Under the pieces are notes generated by a model. It made no database searches. It was not told the DNA's origin and saw only the letters and a program-made list of their open reading frames with translations. Shown here piece after piece: positions 8,985 to 17,488 of a stretch of 64,000 nt of DNA. Numbering within the stretch: the stretch's first letter is position 1; every line of letters begins with the position of its first letter. The stretch lies in the NCBI GenBank assembly GCA_028866015.1, contig JAGWIW010000007.1, forward strand, positions 1 to 64,000. Direction: 5' to 3'. Made by a program: the position numbers and the translations under genes. Source of the stretch: Betaproteobacteria bacterium. Lineage in GTDB: Bacteria > Pseudomonadota > Gammaproteobacteria > Burkholderiales > Ferrovaceae.

Positions 8985-10145
8985 TCAGGCAGCCGGAATG
9001 GCTGCCATGCGGTTTTCCATCTGGGCCAGCAGCTTGTCGTAGGCCTGGGCGAACAGGCGCACGCCATCCACCAGCAGCTGGTCAGTTACGGTGTCCAGGG
9101 AAATGCCCAGCGCCTCCAGCGCCTCAATCACACGGCCTGCCGCTTCGATGCCGCCCTGCAGTTCGTCCGCTGCCACGCCATGGGCGGCAAATGCCTCGAG
9201 CGTGGCGGGAGGCACCGTGTTTACCGTATCCGGACCGATGAGGGACTCCACGTAGAGCACATCGCTGTAGGCGGGATTCTTGGTGCCAGTGCTGGCCCAC
9301 AGCAGGCGCTGAGGCTGGGCACCGCGCGCGGCCAGTCGTTGCCAGCGCGGCCCTGCCGTGAATGACAGGTAGTGCTGGTAGGCCAGGCGCGCATTGGCAA
9401 TCGCGGTTTTTCCCAGCAGGCTGCGCAGAGCGGCCTGCAAGGACGGTTCCTGCCGCTCTTCGATGCGCGAAAGCAGCAGCGCATCCACCGCGCTGTCGAT
9501 GCGGCTGACAAAAAAACTGGCCACGCTGGCCACCTGTCCCGATTCGCCGCCCCGTTCGATCCAGCGCTCCAGGCCGGAGAGCCAGGCTTCCGTCACGCGG
9601 CGGTACATGTGGCGCGAAAACAGCAGGGTGGCGTTGACGTTGATGCCCTGTGCGATCAGTGCTTCGATGGCGACAAGCCCGGCTTCCGTGGCTGGCACCT
9701 TGATCATGAGGTTGTCGCGCTCCACGGCCTGCCACAGCCGGCGCGCCTCGGCAATGGTGCCGGCGCTGTCGCCGGCCAGGCGCGGCGACACTTCGAGCGA
9801 CACATAACCGTCCCGTCTGGCACTTTGCAGATAGACGCCGTGCAGTGCATCCGCAGCAGCACGGATGTCAGCCAGGGCCAGCTGCTCGAACACCGTTTCC
9901 GCAGGGGCACCGGTTTTGGCGAGGGCCCGCATGTCCTTCTGGTAGGCCGGGTCCGAGGCGAGTGCCTTTTCGAAAATGGCGGGGTTGGACGTCAGGCCCT
10001 TGAGGGCTGACTGTTCGATCAGGCGGATCAGTTCACCGCTTTGCAGCAGCTGCCGGTCGATGTAATCAAGCCACAGCGACTGTCCTAGCCGGGAAAGCTG
10101 CTGACATGGATTGAGTGGCTCCATGGGGCCTTTGGGGGATGCCAT
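8985..10145 (-). CDS. tal: Transaldolase
   Basis: A 386-aa transaldolase of the longer bacterial class, moving a dihydroxyacetone unit between sugar phosphates in the non-oxidative pentose-phosphate pathway. Visible motifs are the N-terminal SLWLDYIDRQLL and GLTSNPAIFEKAL, the EVSPRLA strand, and the Schiff-base lysine in NLMIKVPATEAG; INVNATLLFS and the late ASTGTKNPAYSD complete the barrel. ATG 10145 has a good GGGAGC ribosome-binding sequence eight bases upstream, so it is preferred over an internal ATG at 10124. It is the first gene of tal-gnd-zwf-glgP; the about 110 bases before it must hold the operon promoter. Confidence 0.95.
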   Translation of the reverse strand: MASPKGPMEPLNPCQQLSRLGQSLWLDYIDRQLLQSGELIRLIEQSALKGLTSNPAIFEKALASDPAYQKDMRALAKTGAPAETVFEQLALADIRAAADALHGVYLQSARRDGYVSLEVSPRLAGDSAGTIAEARRLWQAVERDNLMIKVPATEAGLVAIEALIAQGINVNATLLFSRHMYRRVTEAWLSGLERWIERGGESGQVASVASFFVSRIDSAVDALLLSRIEERQEPSLQAALRSLLGKTAIANARLAYQHYLSFTAGPRWQRLAARGAQPQRLLWASTGTKNPAYSDVLYVESLIGPDTVNTVPPATLEAFAAHGVAADELQGGIEAAGRVIEALEALGISLDTVTDQLLVDGVRLFAQAYDKLLAQMENRMAAIPAA

Positions 10146-10253
10146 ATGCGCTCCCTGCGTGGTTTCGGATCAAAGCCCTAAACCTAATGGAATTCGCCGT
10201 TCCAAATTGTTTGAATTGGTGAGCGATTATTCCTTGCAGCGAACCAGGCCCGT

Positions 10254-12119
10254 TCAGGGAGCCTGGCAAAGGCAGTGGGCGACCGTCATGAAATGCGCCG
10301 GATCCGATGACAAGGTCGACAGCCGGTTCATCAGGGTTGCGGCATCGCGGGCCGAATCGTCCTGCAGCCAGGGCAGGACCGCCTGCAGGCGTGCCGGCAA
10401 ATCCGCCCTGGCGAGCGCGGGCAACGCACCGTCGAGCCGCTGCAGCCATTGCGCCAGCCCCGTCGGTTCGGGGTCCATGTAGTGAAGATGATACGCCTGA
10501 CCCAGGCGGGCCCGTGAGGCGGCCTCGTGAACGGCATCTTCAAAGCTGCCCGTGCGGTCCACCAGTCCCCGCACCAGGGCCTGACGTCCCGTCCATACGC
10601 GCCCCTGGGCCACGGCGTCGATTTTCTGGGTTGTGGTTTTGCGTGCCGCCGCAGTGCGCGTCATGAATTCGTCATAGACGTGGCTGACGCTGCTCTGGAT
10701 CAGGGCTGCAAAACGCGGATCGAGGGGGCGCAGGGGATGATGGGAGCCCGACAGCCAGGTGGTGGTGGCGCCGCCCGTGTGGATGCCCAGCTTTTCCGCC
10801 AGGCGGTCGGCCGTGGGCACCAGTGCGAACACGCCGATGGAGCCGGTCACGGTGTCCGGATCGGCCACGATTTCATCCGCGCCGAGAGACAACCAGTAAC
10901 CGCCCGAGGCGGCGAGCGTGCCCATGGAAATGACGACCGGCTTGCCCGCTTCGCGGGTGAGTGCGAGCTCGCGCCGGATCAGTTCGGAACCGTAGACGCT
11001 GCCGCCGGGGGAGTCCACGCGGACCACCACGGCGCGCACGTCATCGTCCTGGCGCGCATCGCGGATCAGGCGCGACAGGGTGAGGCCGCCGATGGAGCCG
11101 GCCGGTGCCGTGCCGTCGGTGATTTCCCCCTCGGCCACGATCACGGCGATGGCTTTGCCTTTGTGGCTTTCGTTTTGCAGCGACAGGTAATCTTCGAACG
11201 AAATCTGGCGGAATGTCTTGTGTTCGCTGTCGGTCGCTCCTTTTGCCTGCATCAGCTGACGCAAGTCGTTGCGGGTTTTGAGGCCGTCCACCCAATGTTG
11301 ATCCAGGGCGAGGCGTGCCGTGTCCCCATGTGCTGCCGCCAGGGATTGCGGCAGCGTGTCGATGGCCTGCTGCAGGCTGTCTCCGGGCAGGTGGCGCAGC
11401 TGTTCCACATCCTGCGTGTAGGAGCGCCAGAGCGCTTCATACAGGGTGCGATCGGCTTCCAGCGCAGCGGGGGAAGGTCCATTGGCGATAAATGGTTCCG
11501 CAAAGCTTTTATAGGTCCCCACGCGCATGACGTGAACGGTGATGCCCAGCTTGTCGAGCGCATCGCGGTAATAATTCCGGTAGTGCCCAAACCCTTCCAG
11601 CTCCACCTGTCCCATGGGGTCGAGGTACAGCTCGTTGGCATGGGCGGCCAGGTAGTACTGGCGCTGGTCGTAATGGGCGCCCCAGGCGATGACCGGTTTA
11701 CCGCGCGCCTTGAAACGTTCCAGCGCGGCGGACACTTCATGCAGCACGGGCATGCCGGCAGCCTGCAGGTCGTCCAGCATCAGGACCACGCTGGTGATCT
11801 TTGGATCGCGCGCTGCTTCATCGAGCACCTGCAGCACATCCCGCAACTGGACGTCGTGGTGTTCCAGTGCACCATCAAGGCCGGTCAGCGTGAGGCTGCC
11901 CACTGGCGTGGCATGCTGTTCCACCAGGGCCCCCTTGAGATCGAGGACCAGGGCGGTCCTGGGTTCCACGTGCGGCGGCCGGTTGTAATACAGGGCCGCC
12001 AGCAAGCCTGCCAGCAATGCCAGGAACAGCAGGTTGAAGAAAATGCGGCGGCTGGCGTCGAGCGCCGTCCACAGAAAGGACAGCACATGCCAGAGCGAGC
12101 GGAAGAAAGCGCGGATCAT
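10254..12119 (-). CDS. sppA: Signal peptide peptidase SppA, 67K type
   Basis: A 621-aa S49 family membrane serine protease that degrades signal peptides after secretion. It has one N-terminal membrane helix (about residues 20-45), an N-terminal S49 half containing the catalytic-lysine region VGTYKSFAEPF, and a C-terminal half with VVRVDSPGGSVYGSE and the nucleophile region GTLAASGGYWLSLGADEIVA, GSIGVFA. Length matches the double-domain E. coli SppA. The start at 12119 (MIRAFFRSLWHV) overlaps the TGA of the PsiE-like gene, so a longer in-frame extension to 12227 is rejected. Confidence 0.94.
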   Translation of the reverse strand: MIRAFFRSLWHVLSFLWTALDASRRIFFNLLFLALLAGLLAALYYNRPPHVEPRTALVLDLKGALVEQHATPVGSLTLTGLDGALEHHDVQLRDVLQVLDEAARDPKITSVVLMLDDLQAAGMPVLHEVSAALERFKARGKPVIAWGAHYDQRQYYLAAHANELYLDPMGQVELEGFGHYRNYYRDALDKLGITVHVMRVGTYKSFAEPFIANGPSPAALEADRTLYEALWRSYTQDVEQLRHLPGDSLQQAIDTLPQSLAAAHGDTARLALDQHWVDGLKTRNDLRQLMQAKGATDSEHKTFRQISFEDYLSLQNESHKGKAIAVIVAEGEITDGTAPAGSIGGLTLSRLIRDARQDDDVRAVVVRVDSPGGSVYGSELIRRELALTREAGKPVVISMGTLAASGGYWLSLGADEIVADPDTVTGSIGVFALVPTADRLAEKLGIHTGGATTTWLSGSHHPLRPLDPRFAALIQSSVSHVYDEFMTRTAAARKTTTQKIDAVAQGRVWTGRQALVRGLVDRTGSFEDAVHEAASRARLGQAYHLHYMDPEPTGLAQWLQRLDGALPALARADLPARLQAVLPWLQDDSARDAATLMNRLSTLSSDPAHFMTVAHCLCQAP

Positions 12120-12574
12120 GGGGACTTGGCTTCGCCGGAGAGTTTGTCGGGGCCGAAGCGGACGGCAACCACCCGGCCCGCAATCAGGATGGCCAGCAGA
12201 AAGCCCAGGGCGAACAGTTCCTGCCATTCCAGGCTATGGCTGTAGAGGCCGATGAAAATGTCGCGCAGGATGAACACGATGGCCACTTCGGTCAGGACGC
12301 GCAACCGGATGCGGTGAAATTCCAGGTAGTCCGTGAAGGAGCGGAACAGTTCGATCAGCACGAAAACCGACAGGATGGAAATCACCAGGGTCTGGATGGC
12401 CACTTCGTGGCGCAGGTTCTTCAGGGCCTGGTAGAGGTCGAGAAGCACACCGATGAAAGCAACGCCCAGCGTCACCAGCATGACCAGGATGAGAAACACC
12501 ACGATGACGTCGATGATCGCGCCGTAGGCGCGCATGATGCGGCCCTTGATTCCGGAGATGTTGTTATTGTCCAT
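12116..12574 (-). CDS. PsiE-like phosphate-starvation-inducible membrane protein
   Basis: A 152-aa protein with four predicted membrane segments (about residues 20-45, 60-80, 92-110 and 118-138), matching the PsiE family length and layout, including the motif FVLIELFRSFTDYLEFHRIR. PsiE proteins are induced by phosphate starvation in E. coli, but their function is not known. The gene is translationally coupled to sppA by an ATGA overlap, which suggests a shared envelope-stress role (inference). Confidence 0.8.
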   Translation of the reverse strand: MDNNNISGIKGRIMRAYGAIIDVIVVFLILVMLVTLGVAFIGVLLDLYQALKNLRHEVAIQTLVISILSVFVLIELFRSFTDYLEFHRIRLRVLTEVAIVFILRDIFIGLYSHSLEWQELFALGFLLAILIAGRVVAVRFGPDKLSGEAKSP

Positions 12575-12654
12575 GTCGGGAGACTGTGAAGGTTGCCTCG
12601 AGCGGCTCCCGTCAGGGTATTACAAGCGGCCTGTCGCGGGCAAGCCGGTTTTCG

Positions 12655-13761
12655 TTACAGTCGCCGGCGGAAGCGCCAGGTGGCCGCGGAGAGACTGGCT
12701 GCCCCCAGCAGCGCGAGGGGCCAGTACTGGGGCCAGAGTACGGCAAGGTCTGCCCCTTCCAGAAAAACGCCGCGCACGATGACCAGGAAATAGCGCATCG
12801 GATTGATGCGCGTGAGCCACTGCACGGCTTCGGGCATGTTGGACACCGGGGTGGAAAAACCGGACAGGATGACGGCCGGAACAAGAAACAGGAAGACGCC
12901 CAGCAGGCCCTGTTGCTGGGTGGAGGCGAGCGTGGAAATCAGCAGGCCGATGCCGATCACTGCCAGCAGGAACAGGGTCACGCCCAGCGCCAGGGCGGCC
13001 ACACTGCCATTGAACGGTACGCGGAACCACAGGATGACGGCAAGCGTGATGACCGCTGCTTCCAGGCCGCCGATGAGGAATCCCGGCAGCGCCTTCCCGA
13101 TCAGGATTTCGATCGGGCGCAGCGGAGTGACCAGCAGCTGGTCGAGTGTTCCCATTTCACGTTCGCGCGCCACCGACAGTCCGGTGACGAGCAGGGTCAC
13201 CACCAGGGTCAGCAATGCCACGATGCCCGGCACGATGAACCAGCGTGACACCAGATTGGGGTTGTACCAGGAGCGCAGTTCCGGCAGGGCAGGAGGTGCG
13301 TGCCAGCCGTGCTCCTTCATCCATTGCAGGTTGAATGCAGTCAGGATGGAAGACACATGATTGAGCGCGAGCGCGGCCGTGTTGGAGTTGCGTCCGTCGA
13401 TGAGAACCTGCACCGGAGCCGGCCGGTGCAGCAGCAGGTCGCGCGTGAAATGGGGGCCGATGTGCAGGGCCACCAGCGCCGACTGGTTGTCGATGAGGGG
13501 CGCGATCTGGTCTTCGCGCGACACCTGACCGGCCAGGCGGAACGTGGGCGAGCCTTCGAAATGGGCGAGCAGCTGGCGCGAGGCGCTTCCATGGTCTTCA
13601 TCGTAAACCACGTAGGGCACGTGGTTGAGATCGAAGGTGGCGGCGTAGCCAAACACGATGAGCTGGATGATGGGAGGCCCCACCAGCACCACACGCGTTG
13701 CCCGGTCCTTGAGCAGCGCCAGGAATTCCTTGATCACCAGGGCCCGGATGCGCGCGAACAT
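12655..13761 (-). CDS. ybhR: ABC-2 type exporter permease, YbhR-like
   Basis: A 368-aa ABC-2 permease: an N-terminal helix near LVGPPIIQLIVFGYAATFD, a roughly 150-residue periplasmic loop, then five C-terminal helices with the family motif LSVAREREMGTLDQLLVTPL and VPAVILSGFSTPVSNMP. It pairs with the neighbouring YbhS-like permease to form the membrane channel of the exporter. ATG 13761 shares its A with the TGA of the preceding gene. The open frame continues far upstream (to 14925) but that part is a shadow of the other permease. The exported substrate is unknown. Confidence 0.9.
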   Translation of the reverse strand: MFARIRALVIKEFLALLKDRATRVVLVGPPIIQLIVFGYAATFDLNHVPYVVYDEDHGSASRQLLAHFEGSPTFRLAGQVSREDQIAPLIDNQSALVALHIGPHFTRDLLLHRPAPVQVLIDGRNSNTAALALNHVSSILTAFNLQWMKEHGWHAPPALPELRSWYNPNLVSRWFIVPGIVALLTLVVTLLVTGLSVAREREMGTLDQLLVTPLRPIEILIGKALPGFLIGGLEAAVITLAVILWFRVPFNGSVAALALGVTLFLLAVIGIGLLISTLASTQQQGLLGVFLFLVPAVILSGFSTPVSNMPEAVQWLTRINPMRYFLVIVRGVFLEGADLAVLWPQYWPLALLGAASLSAATWRFRRRL

Positions 13762-14873
13762 CAGTCGAGCCTTTTGCGCGACTGGCGCCAGGTGAGGCCC
13801 AGGAAAATCACCGCCATGACGGCCAGGGCCGCGCTGTTGGCCAGAAGCACAGGCCACAGGTCTCCGGCCAGGAATACCGTTTGCAGGATGGACACGAAAT
13901 AGCGGGCGGCCACCACGTGGGTGACAAACTGGACGGGGGCAGGCATGGAACCGATGTCGAAAATGAATCCGGACAGCATGAAGGCCGGCAGGAAGGTCAC
14001 GATCACGGCCAGCTGGCCCGCCACGAACTGGTTTCTGGCCAGGGTGGAAATGAGCAGACCCATGCCCAGCGCCACCAGCAGGAACAGGGCGGAGGCGGCT
14101 GAAAGCGCCCACACGCTGCCCACCAGCGGCACGGCGAACAGCGACAGGGCCAGTACCACGGACAAGGCCATGCCGCCCATGCCCATGAAGAAGTAGGGCA
14201 GCAGCTTGCCCAGCAGGATCTCGCTGATGGTGACCGGCGTGGCCATGAGCGCTTCCATGGTGCCGCGTTCCCACTCCCGGGCCACCACCATGGCGGTGAG
14301 CAGCGCCCCGATGAGCGTCATGATGACGGCGATCAGGCCGGGCACCAGGTAATTGCGGCTGCGCAGTGCCGGGTTGAACCAGATGCGGTCCGTACTGTAG
14401 GCCGGTACGGCAAAGGGCTGCCCGCTCGTACGCGCCCGCTGCTGCAGCCAGTTTTGCCAGACGCCCTGCAGGTAGCCTTCCAGCAGGCGGGCACTGTTGG
14501 CGTCCACGCCATTGACGATGATGCTGAAAGGGGCGGTGTCTCCGCGCAGCAGGCGGCGACTGAAGTCGTGGCGCAGCCACAGGATGCCTTCCACCTGCCG
14601 TTGCCGCAGGGCTGCACGGGCGGTGGTCACGTCCATGAAGGACTGCGGCTCGAAGTAAGGAGATTGGGCAAGGCCTGCGACAAAGGAAGCCGTGTCGCTG
14701 TCCGGCAGTTCCACCACCACGGCCACCGGCACATGGCGCGCATCCAGCGATACGCCGTATCCGAACAGGAACAGGAGGGAGGCCGGCATCACGAAAGCGA
14801 TGGCAATGGCCGACGGATCGCGCAGGATCTGCAGGAACTCCTTGCGGATCAGGGCGCCCAGCCGGCGCTTCAT
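13761..14873 (-). CDS. ybhS: ABC-2 type exporter permease, YbhS-like
   Basis: A 370-aa ABC-2 permease with the same architecture as its partner: an N-terminal MKRRLGALIRKEFLQILRDPSAI, a first helix, a large periplasmic loop and a C-terminal five-helix block containing MVVAREWERGTMEALMATPV and FLPAFMLSGFIFDI. It overlaps the ATPase gene by four bases upstream and the YbhR-like permease by one base downstream, so the two permeases form an obligate coupled pair. In E. coli the related YbhFSR system has been linked to drug or cation efflux; no substrate can be assigned here. Confidence 0.9.
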   Translation of the reverse strand: MKRRLGALIRKEFLQILRDPSAIAIAFVMPASLLFLFGYGVSLDARHVPVAVVVELPDSDTASFVAGLAQSPYFEPQSFMDVTTARAALRQRQVEGILWLRHDFSRRLLRGDTAPFSIIVNGVDANSARLLEGYLQGVWQNWLQQRARTSGQPFAVPAYSTDRIWFNPALRSRNYLVPGLIAVIMTLIGALLTAMVVAREWERGTMEALMATPVTISEILLGKLLPYFFMGMGGMALSVVLALSLFAVPLVGSVWALSAASALFLLVALGMGLLISTLARNQFVAGQLAVIVTFLPAFMLSGFIFDIGSMPAPVQFVTHVVAARYFVSILQTVFLAGDLWPVLLANSAALAVMAVIFLGLTWRQSRKRLD

Positions 14874-16606
14874 GATGCCCTCCGCAAGCCGGCTTCATGT
14901 GCCTGTACAAGGGCAATGAAAGCATCTTCCATGGTGGGGGAGGGCAGGTCCCGGGTTGCCGCTTGCGAACGGATGGCCTGGGGAGAGCCCTGCGCCAGGA
15001 TTTCCCCCTGGGACATGAGCACCAGTTCGTCGCAGTATTCGGCTTCTTCCATGAAATGGGTCGTGACCAGGATGGTCACGCCGGACTCGGCCAATCCGTT
15101 GATCTGCGACCAGAACTCGCGCCGCGCCAGAGGATCCACGCCTGACGTGGGTTCGTCCAGGAACAGGATCAGGGGTTCATGCAGGAGGGCGCAGGCGAGG
15201 GCCAGGCGCTGCTTGAATCCCAGTGGCAGGTCCTGGCCGTTCACCCGGGCATAGGGGGCAAGGCTGAAATGGGACAGTGCCCAGTCCCGGCGGATGGCCC
15301 GTTGCTGCCGCCCCAGGCCGTACACGCTCGCAAAAAAGTCGAGGTTCTGCAGCACGCTCAGGTTGCCATACAGGGCAAACTTCTGGGAAACGTAGCCGAT
15401 GCGGGCGCGTGCCGCCGCGGCTGCACGTCCCAGGTTCTGTCCCGCCACCCGCAAGGTACCCGAGGTGGGGGATAGCAGTCCGCACAGCATGTTGAAGGTG
15501 GTGGTTTTGCCGGCGCCGTTGGCCCCCAGCAGCCCGAACACTTGCCCTGCCTGCACCTGGAAGCTGATGCCCTTCACGGCGTCGAAATTGCCGAAGCGCC
15601 GCCACAGCTCTTTCACCTCGATGACGGCAGGGCCGTCTTGCGCCCGGGGCAGGTCCCGCCGCGGCGGCGGGGGCGGTTCGGGCCGCTGCAAGCTGGCGGC
15701 TTGCCCCCGCAGCAGGTTCACAAAGGCGTCCTCGAAGCGGGGCGATACGGCATCCCACTGTTCAGATGGGGCTGCGGGGGGCGACCCGCCTTCGACCAGC
15801 ACGCGCACGCCGTCAGCCTGGATGGTGGCATCCAGGACGCCCGGGCGCTTCGCAAGTTCCGTTCTGAGCTGCCGTCGCGGCGTGCCTTCGCGCCGGACCC
15901 GGTAACATCGCCCGGACAGGGTCCCCTGCAAGGCTTCCTGAGTATCCTGGACCAGCAGGCGGCCTTCGTGCAGCAGCAGGATGTCTTCGCAGCGCTCGGC
16001 TTCGTCCAGGTAGGCGGTGCTGATCAGCACGCTCACGCCCGCAGCGCGCCGGTTTTCGATGATGTGCCAGAGTTCGCGGCGAGAAATGGGATCCACGCCC
16101 ACCGTGGGCTCGTCCAGCAGCAGCAGGCTGGGTGAGCGCAGCAGGGCACAGGCGAGCCCCAGCTTCTGCTTCATGCCTCCGGAAAGCTGGCCGGCGCGGC
16201 GGCCCCCGAAGGGGCCGAGTGCGGTCAAGGCCAGGAGCTCCTGCTGGCGCGCCGCCTTTTCCACGGGGGACAGTCCCTGCAAGGCGGCGTACAGGTCGAG
16301 GTTTTCCTGGACCGTCAGCTCTTCATACAGGCCAAATCGCTGCGGCATGTAGCCGATGCGCTGCTGGATGGCCATGCCTTCGCTGCGGGTGTCCATGCCC
16401 AGCACGCTCACCCGGCCGCTGTCTGGCAGCAGCAGTGCGGCTGCCAGGCGCAACAGGGTGGTTTTGCCTGCTCCGTCCGGCCCCAGCAGCCCGGTGATCC
16501 GGCCGGCACGGACAGTGGCGCTCACCTGGTTCAGGGCATGGACCGGCGCGCCTTCGCGGCCGAACAGCTTGGTGCAGGATTCCAGGGCCAGGGCAGCTTC
16601 GGCCAT
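14870..16606 (-). CDS. ybhF: ABC exporter ATPase with two fused nucleotide-binding domains, YbhF-like
   Basis: A 578-aa cytoplasmic protein with two ABC ATPase domains. Domain 1 (about 1-220) has Walker [10 protein letters not shown], signature LSGGMKQKLG and Walker B LLLLDEPTVGVDP. Domain 2 (about 325-560) has Walker A GANGAGKTT and Walker B LFLDEPTSGVDP, but its signature reads LPLGFKQRL instead of LSGGQ, so one of the two composite ATP sites may be degenerate. This matches the E. coli YbhF layout. It lies directly after the membrane-fusion gene and overlaps the first permease by ATGA. Confidence 0.93.
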   Translation of the reverse strand: MAEAALALESCTKLFGREGAPVHALNQVSATVRAGRITGLLGPDGAGKTTLLRLAAALLLPDSGRVSVLGMDTRSEGMAIQQRIGYMPQRFGLYEELTVQENLDLYAALQGLSPVEKAARQQELLALTALGPFGGRRAGQLSGGMKQKLGLACALLRSPSLLLLDEPTVGVDPISRRELWHIIENRRAAGVSVLISTAYLDEAERCEDILLLHEGRLLVQDTQEALQGTLSGRCYRVRREGTPRRQLRTELAKRPGVLDATIQADGVRVLVEGGSPPAAPSEQWDAVSPRFEDAFVNLLRGQAASLQRPEPPPPPRRDLPRAQDGPAVIEVKELWRRFGNFDAVKGISFQVQAGQVFGLLGANGAGKTTTFNMLCGLLSPTSGTLRVAGQNLGRAAAAARARIGYVSQKFALYGNLSVLQNLDFFASVYGLGRQQRAIRRDWALSHFSLAPYARVNGQDLPLGFKQRLALACALLHEPLILFLDEPTSGVDPLARREFWSQINGLAESGVTILVTTHFMEEAEYCDELVLMSQGEILAQGSPQAIRSQAATRDLPSPTMEDAFIALVQAHEAGLRRAS

Positions 16607-16609
16607 GGT

Positions 16610-17488
16610 TCAGGGGCCGCAATTGGCGGGGCGGGGCGGCAGGGGGTCGGGTGCCGGCAGCGGAATCACCACGGTGGCGGGCATTCCAAGCCTCAGGCGG
16701 TGGTCGGGGTTGCATACGAACACCCGCAGGCGGTACATGAGTTCCGTGCGCAGTTCCGTCGTTTCCACGGATTTTGGCGTGAATTCGGCCGTGGGAGAAA
16801 TGGTGCCAACCCACCCCTGGAGGCGCTGGCCGGGAAAGGAGTCGGTTTGCACCCAAACCGGCATGCCCGCGCGAACCTGGCCCAGCCGGGGTTCGGCCAG
16901 GTAGGCGCGGATCCAGATGGGGTTGTCGAGCGCGAGCGTGAGTACAGGGGCCTGGGGCGAAGCCATGTCTCCGGGTTCGAGGATGCGGTTTTCCACCACG
17001 CCGGCTTCGGGCGCTTTAAGCACCGTGTCGGCCAGGGCTTTTTCCGCCAGCGCCAGTTCGGCCCGGGCACGATCCCGGTTGGCGCGGGCAGTACGCAAAG
17101 CCGCTTCTGCGTTGTCCAGGCTCTGCTTCGGAGCAAACTGCTTGTGCGCCAGCGCAGCCTGCCGGCGAGCCGTGGCTTCGGCATTGTCCAGGGCCGCCTG
17201 GGCAGCCGCCACTTCGGCACGGGCCCGCTGGGCCGTTTCGCGAAAGCGGACGGGGTCGAGTTCGGCCAGCACCTGTCCCTGCGTTACGGCATCTCCTTCC
17301 TGGACCCTGATGTCAAGCAGCCTTCCGCTGTCTTCGAAGGCAGATTGCACTTCGCGGATGTCCACGTTGCCGTACAGGGTGAGATCCCGTGCCGGCTGGC
17401 GGTGAAAATAGACCCAGAACCCTGTGCCGCTGCCGAGGGTCAGCACCAGGACCAAAAGCGGCAGGCGCAGTTTACGGGCGGACGGCAT
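16610..17488 (-). CDS. ybhG: HlyD/YbhG-type membrane fusion protein
   Basis: A 292-aa periplasmic adaptor anchored by one N-terminal membrane helix (about residues 8-28, LPLLVLVLTLGSGTGFWVYF). A barrel-sandwich half (YGNVDIREVQSAFEDSGRL, VQEGDAVTQGQVLAELD) is followed by a long alanine-rich alpha-hairpin coiled coil (about 80-170, AEVAAAQAALDNAEATARRQ) and the second half with EAGVVENRILEPGDMAS. It bridges the inner-membrane ABC unit to the TolC-like channel. It overlaps the upstream tolC-like gene by 17 bases and ends four bases before the ATPase gene. Confidence 0.9.
   Translation of the reverse strand: MPSARKLRLPLLVLVLTLGSGTGFWVYFHRQPARDLTLYGNVDIREVQSAFEDSGRLLDIRVQEGDAVTQGQVLAELDPVRFRETAQRARAEVAAAQAALDNAEATARRQAALAHKQFAPKQSLDNAEAALRTARANRDRARAELALAEKALADTVLKAPEAGVVENRILEPGDMASPQAPVLTLALDNPIWIRAYLAEPRLGQVRAGMPVWVQTDSFPGQRLQGWVGTISPTAEFTPKSVETTELRTELMYRLRVFVCNPDHRLRLGMPATVVIPLPAPDPLPPRPANCGP

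Noticed and set aside
10527-12245. 572-aa open frame opposite sppA
   Set aside because: Antisense shadow; sppA has the family motifs and coupled start.
13762-14925. Upstream extension of the YbhR-like frame
   Set aside because: It is an out-of-frame shadow of the YbhS-like gene; the coupled ATG at 13761 gives a normal-length permease.
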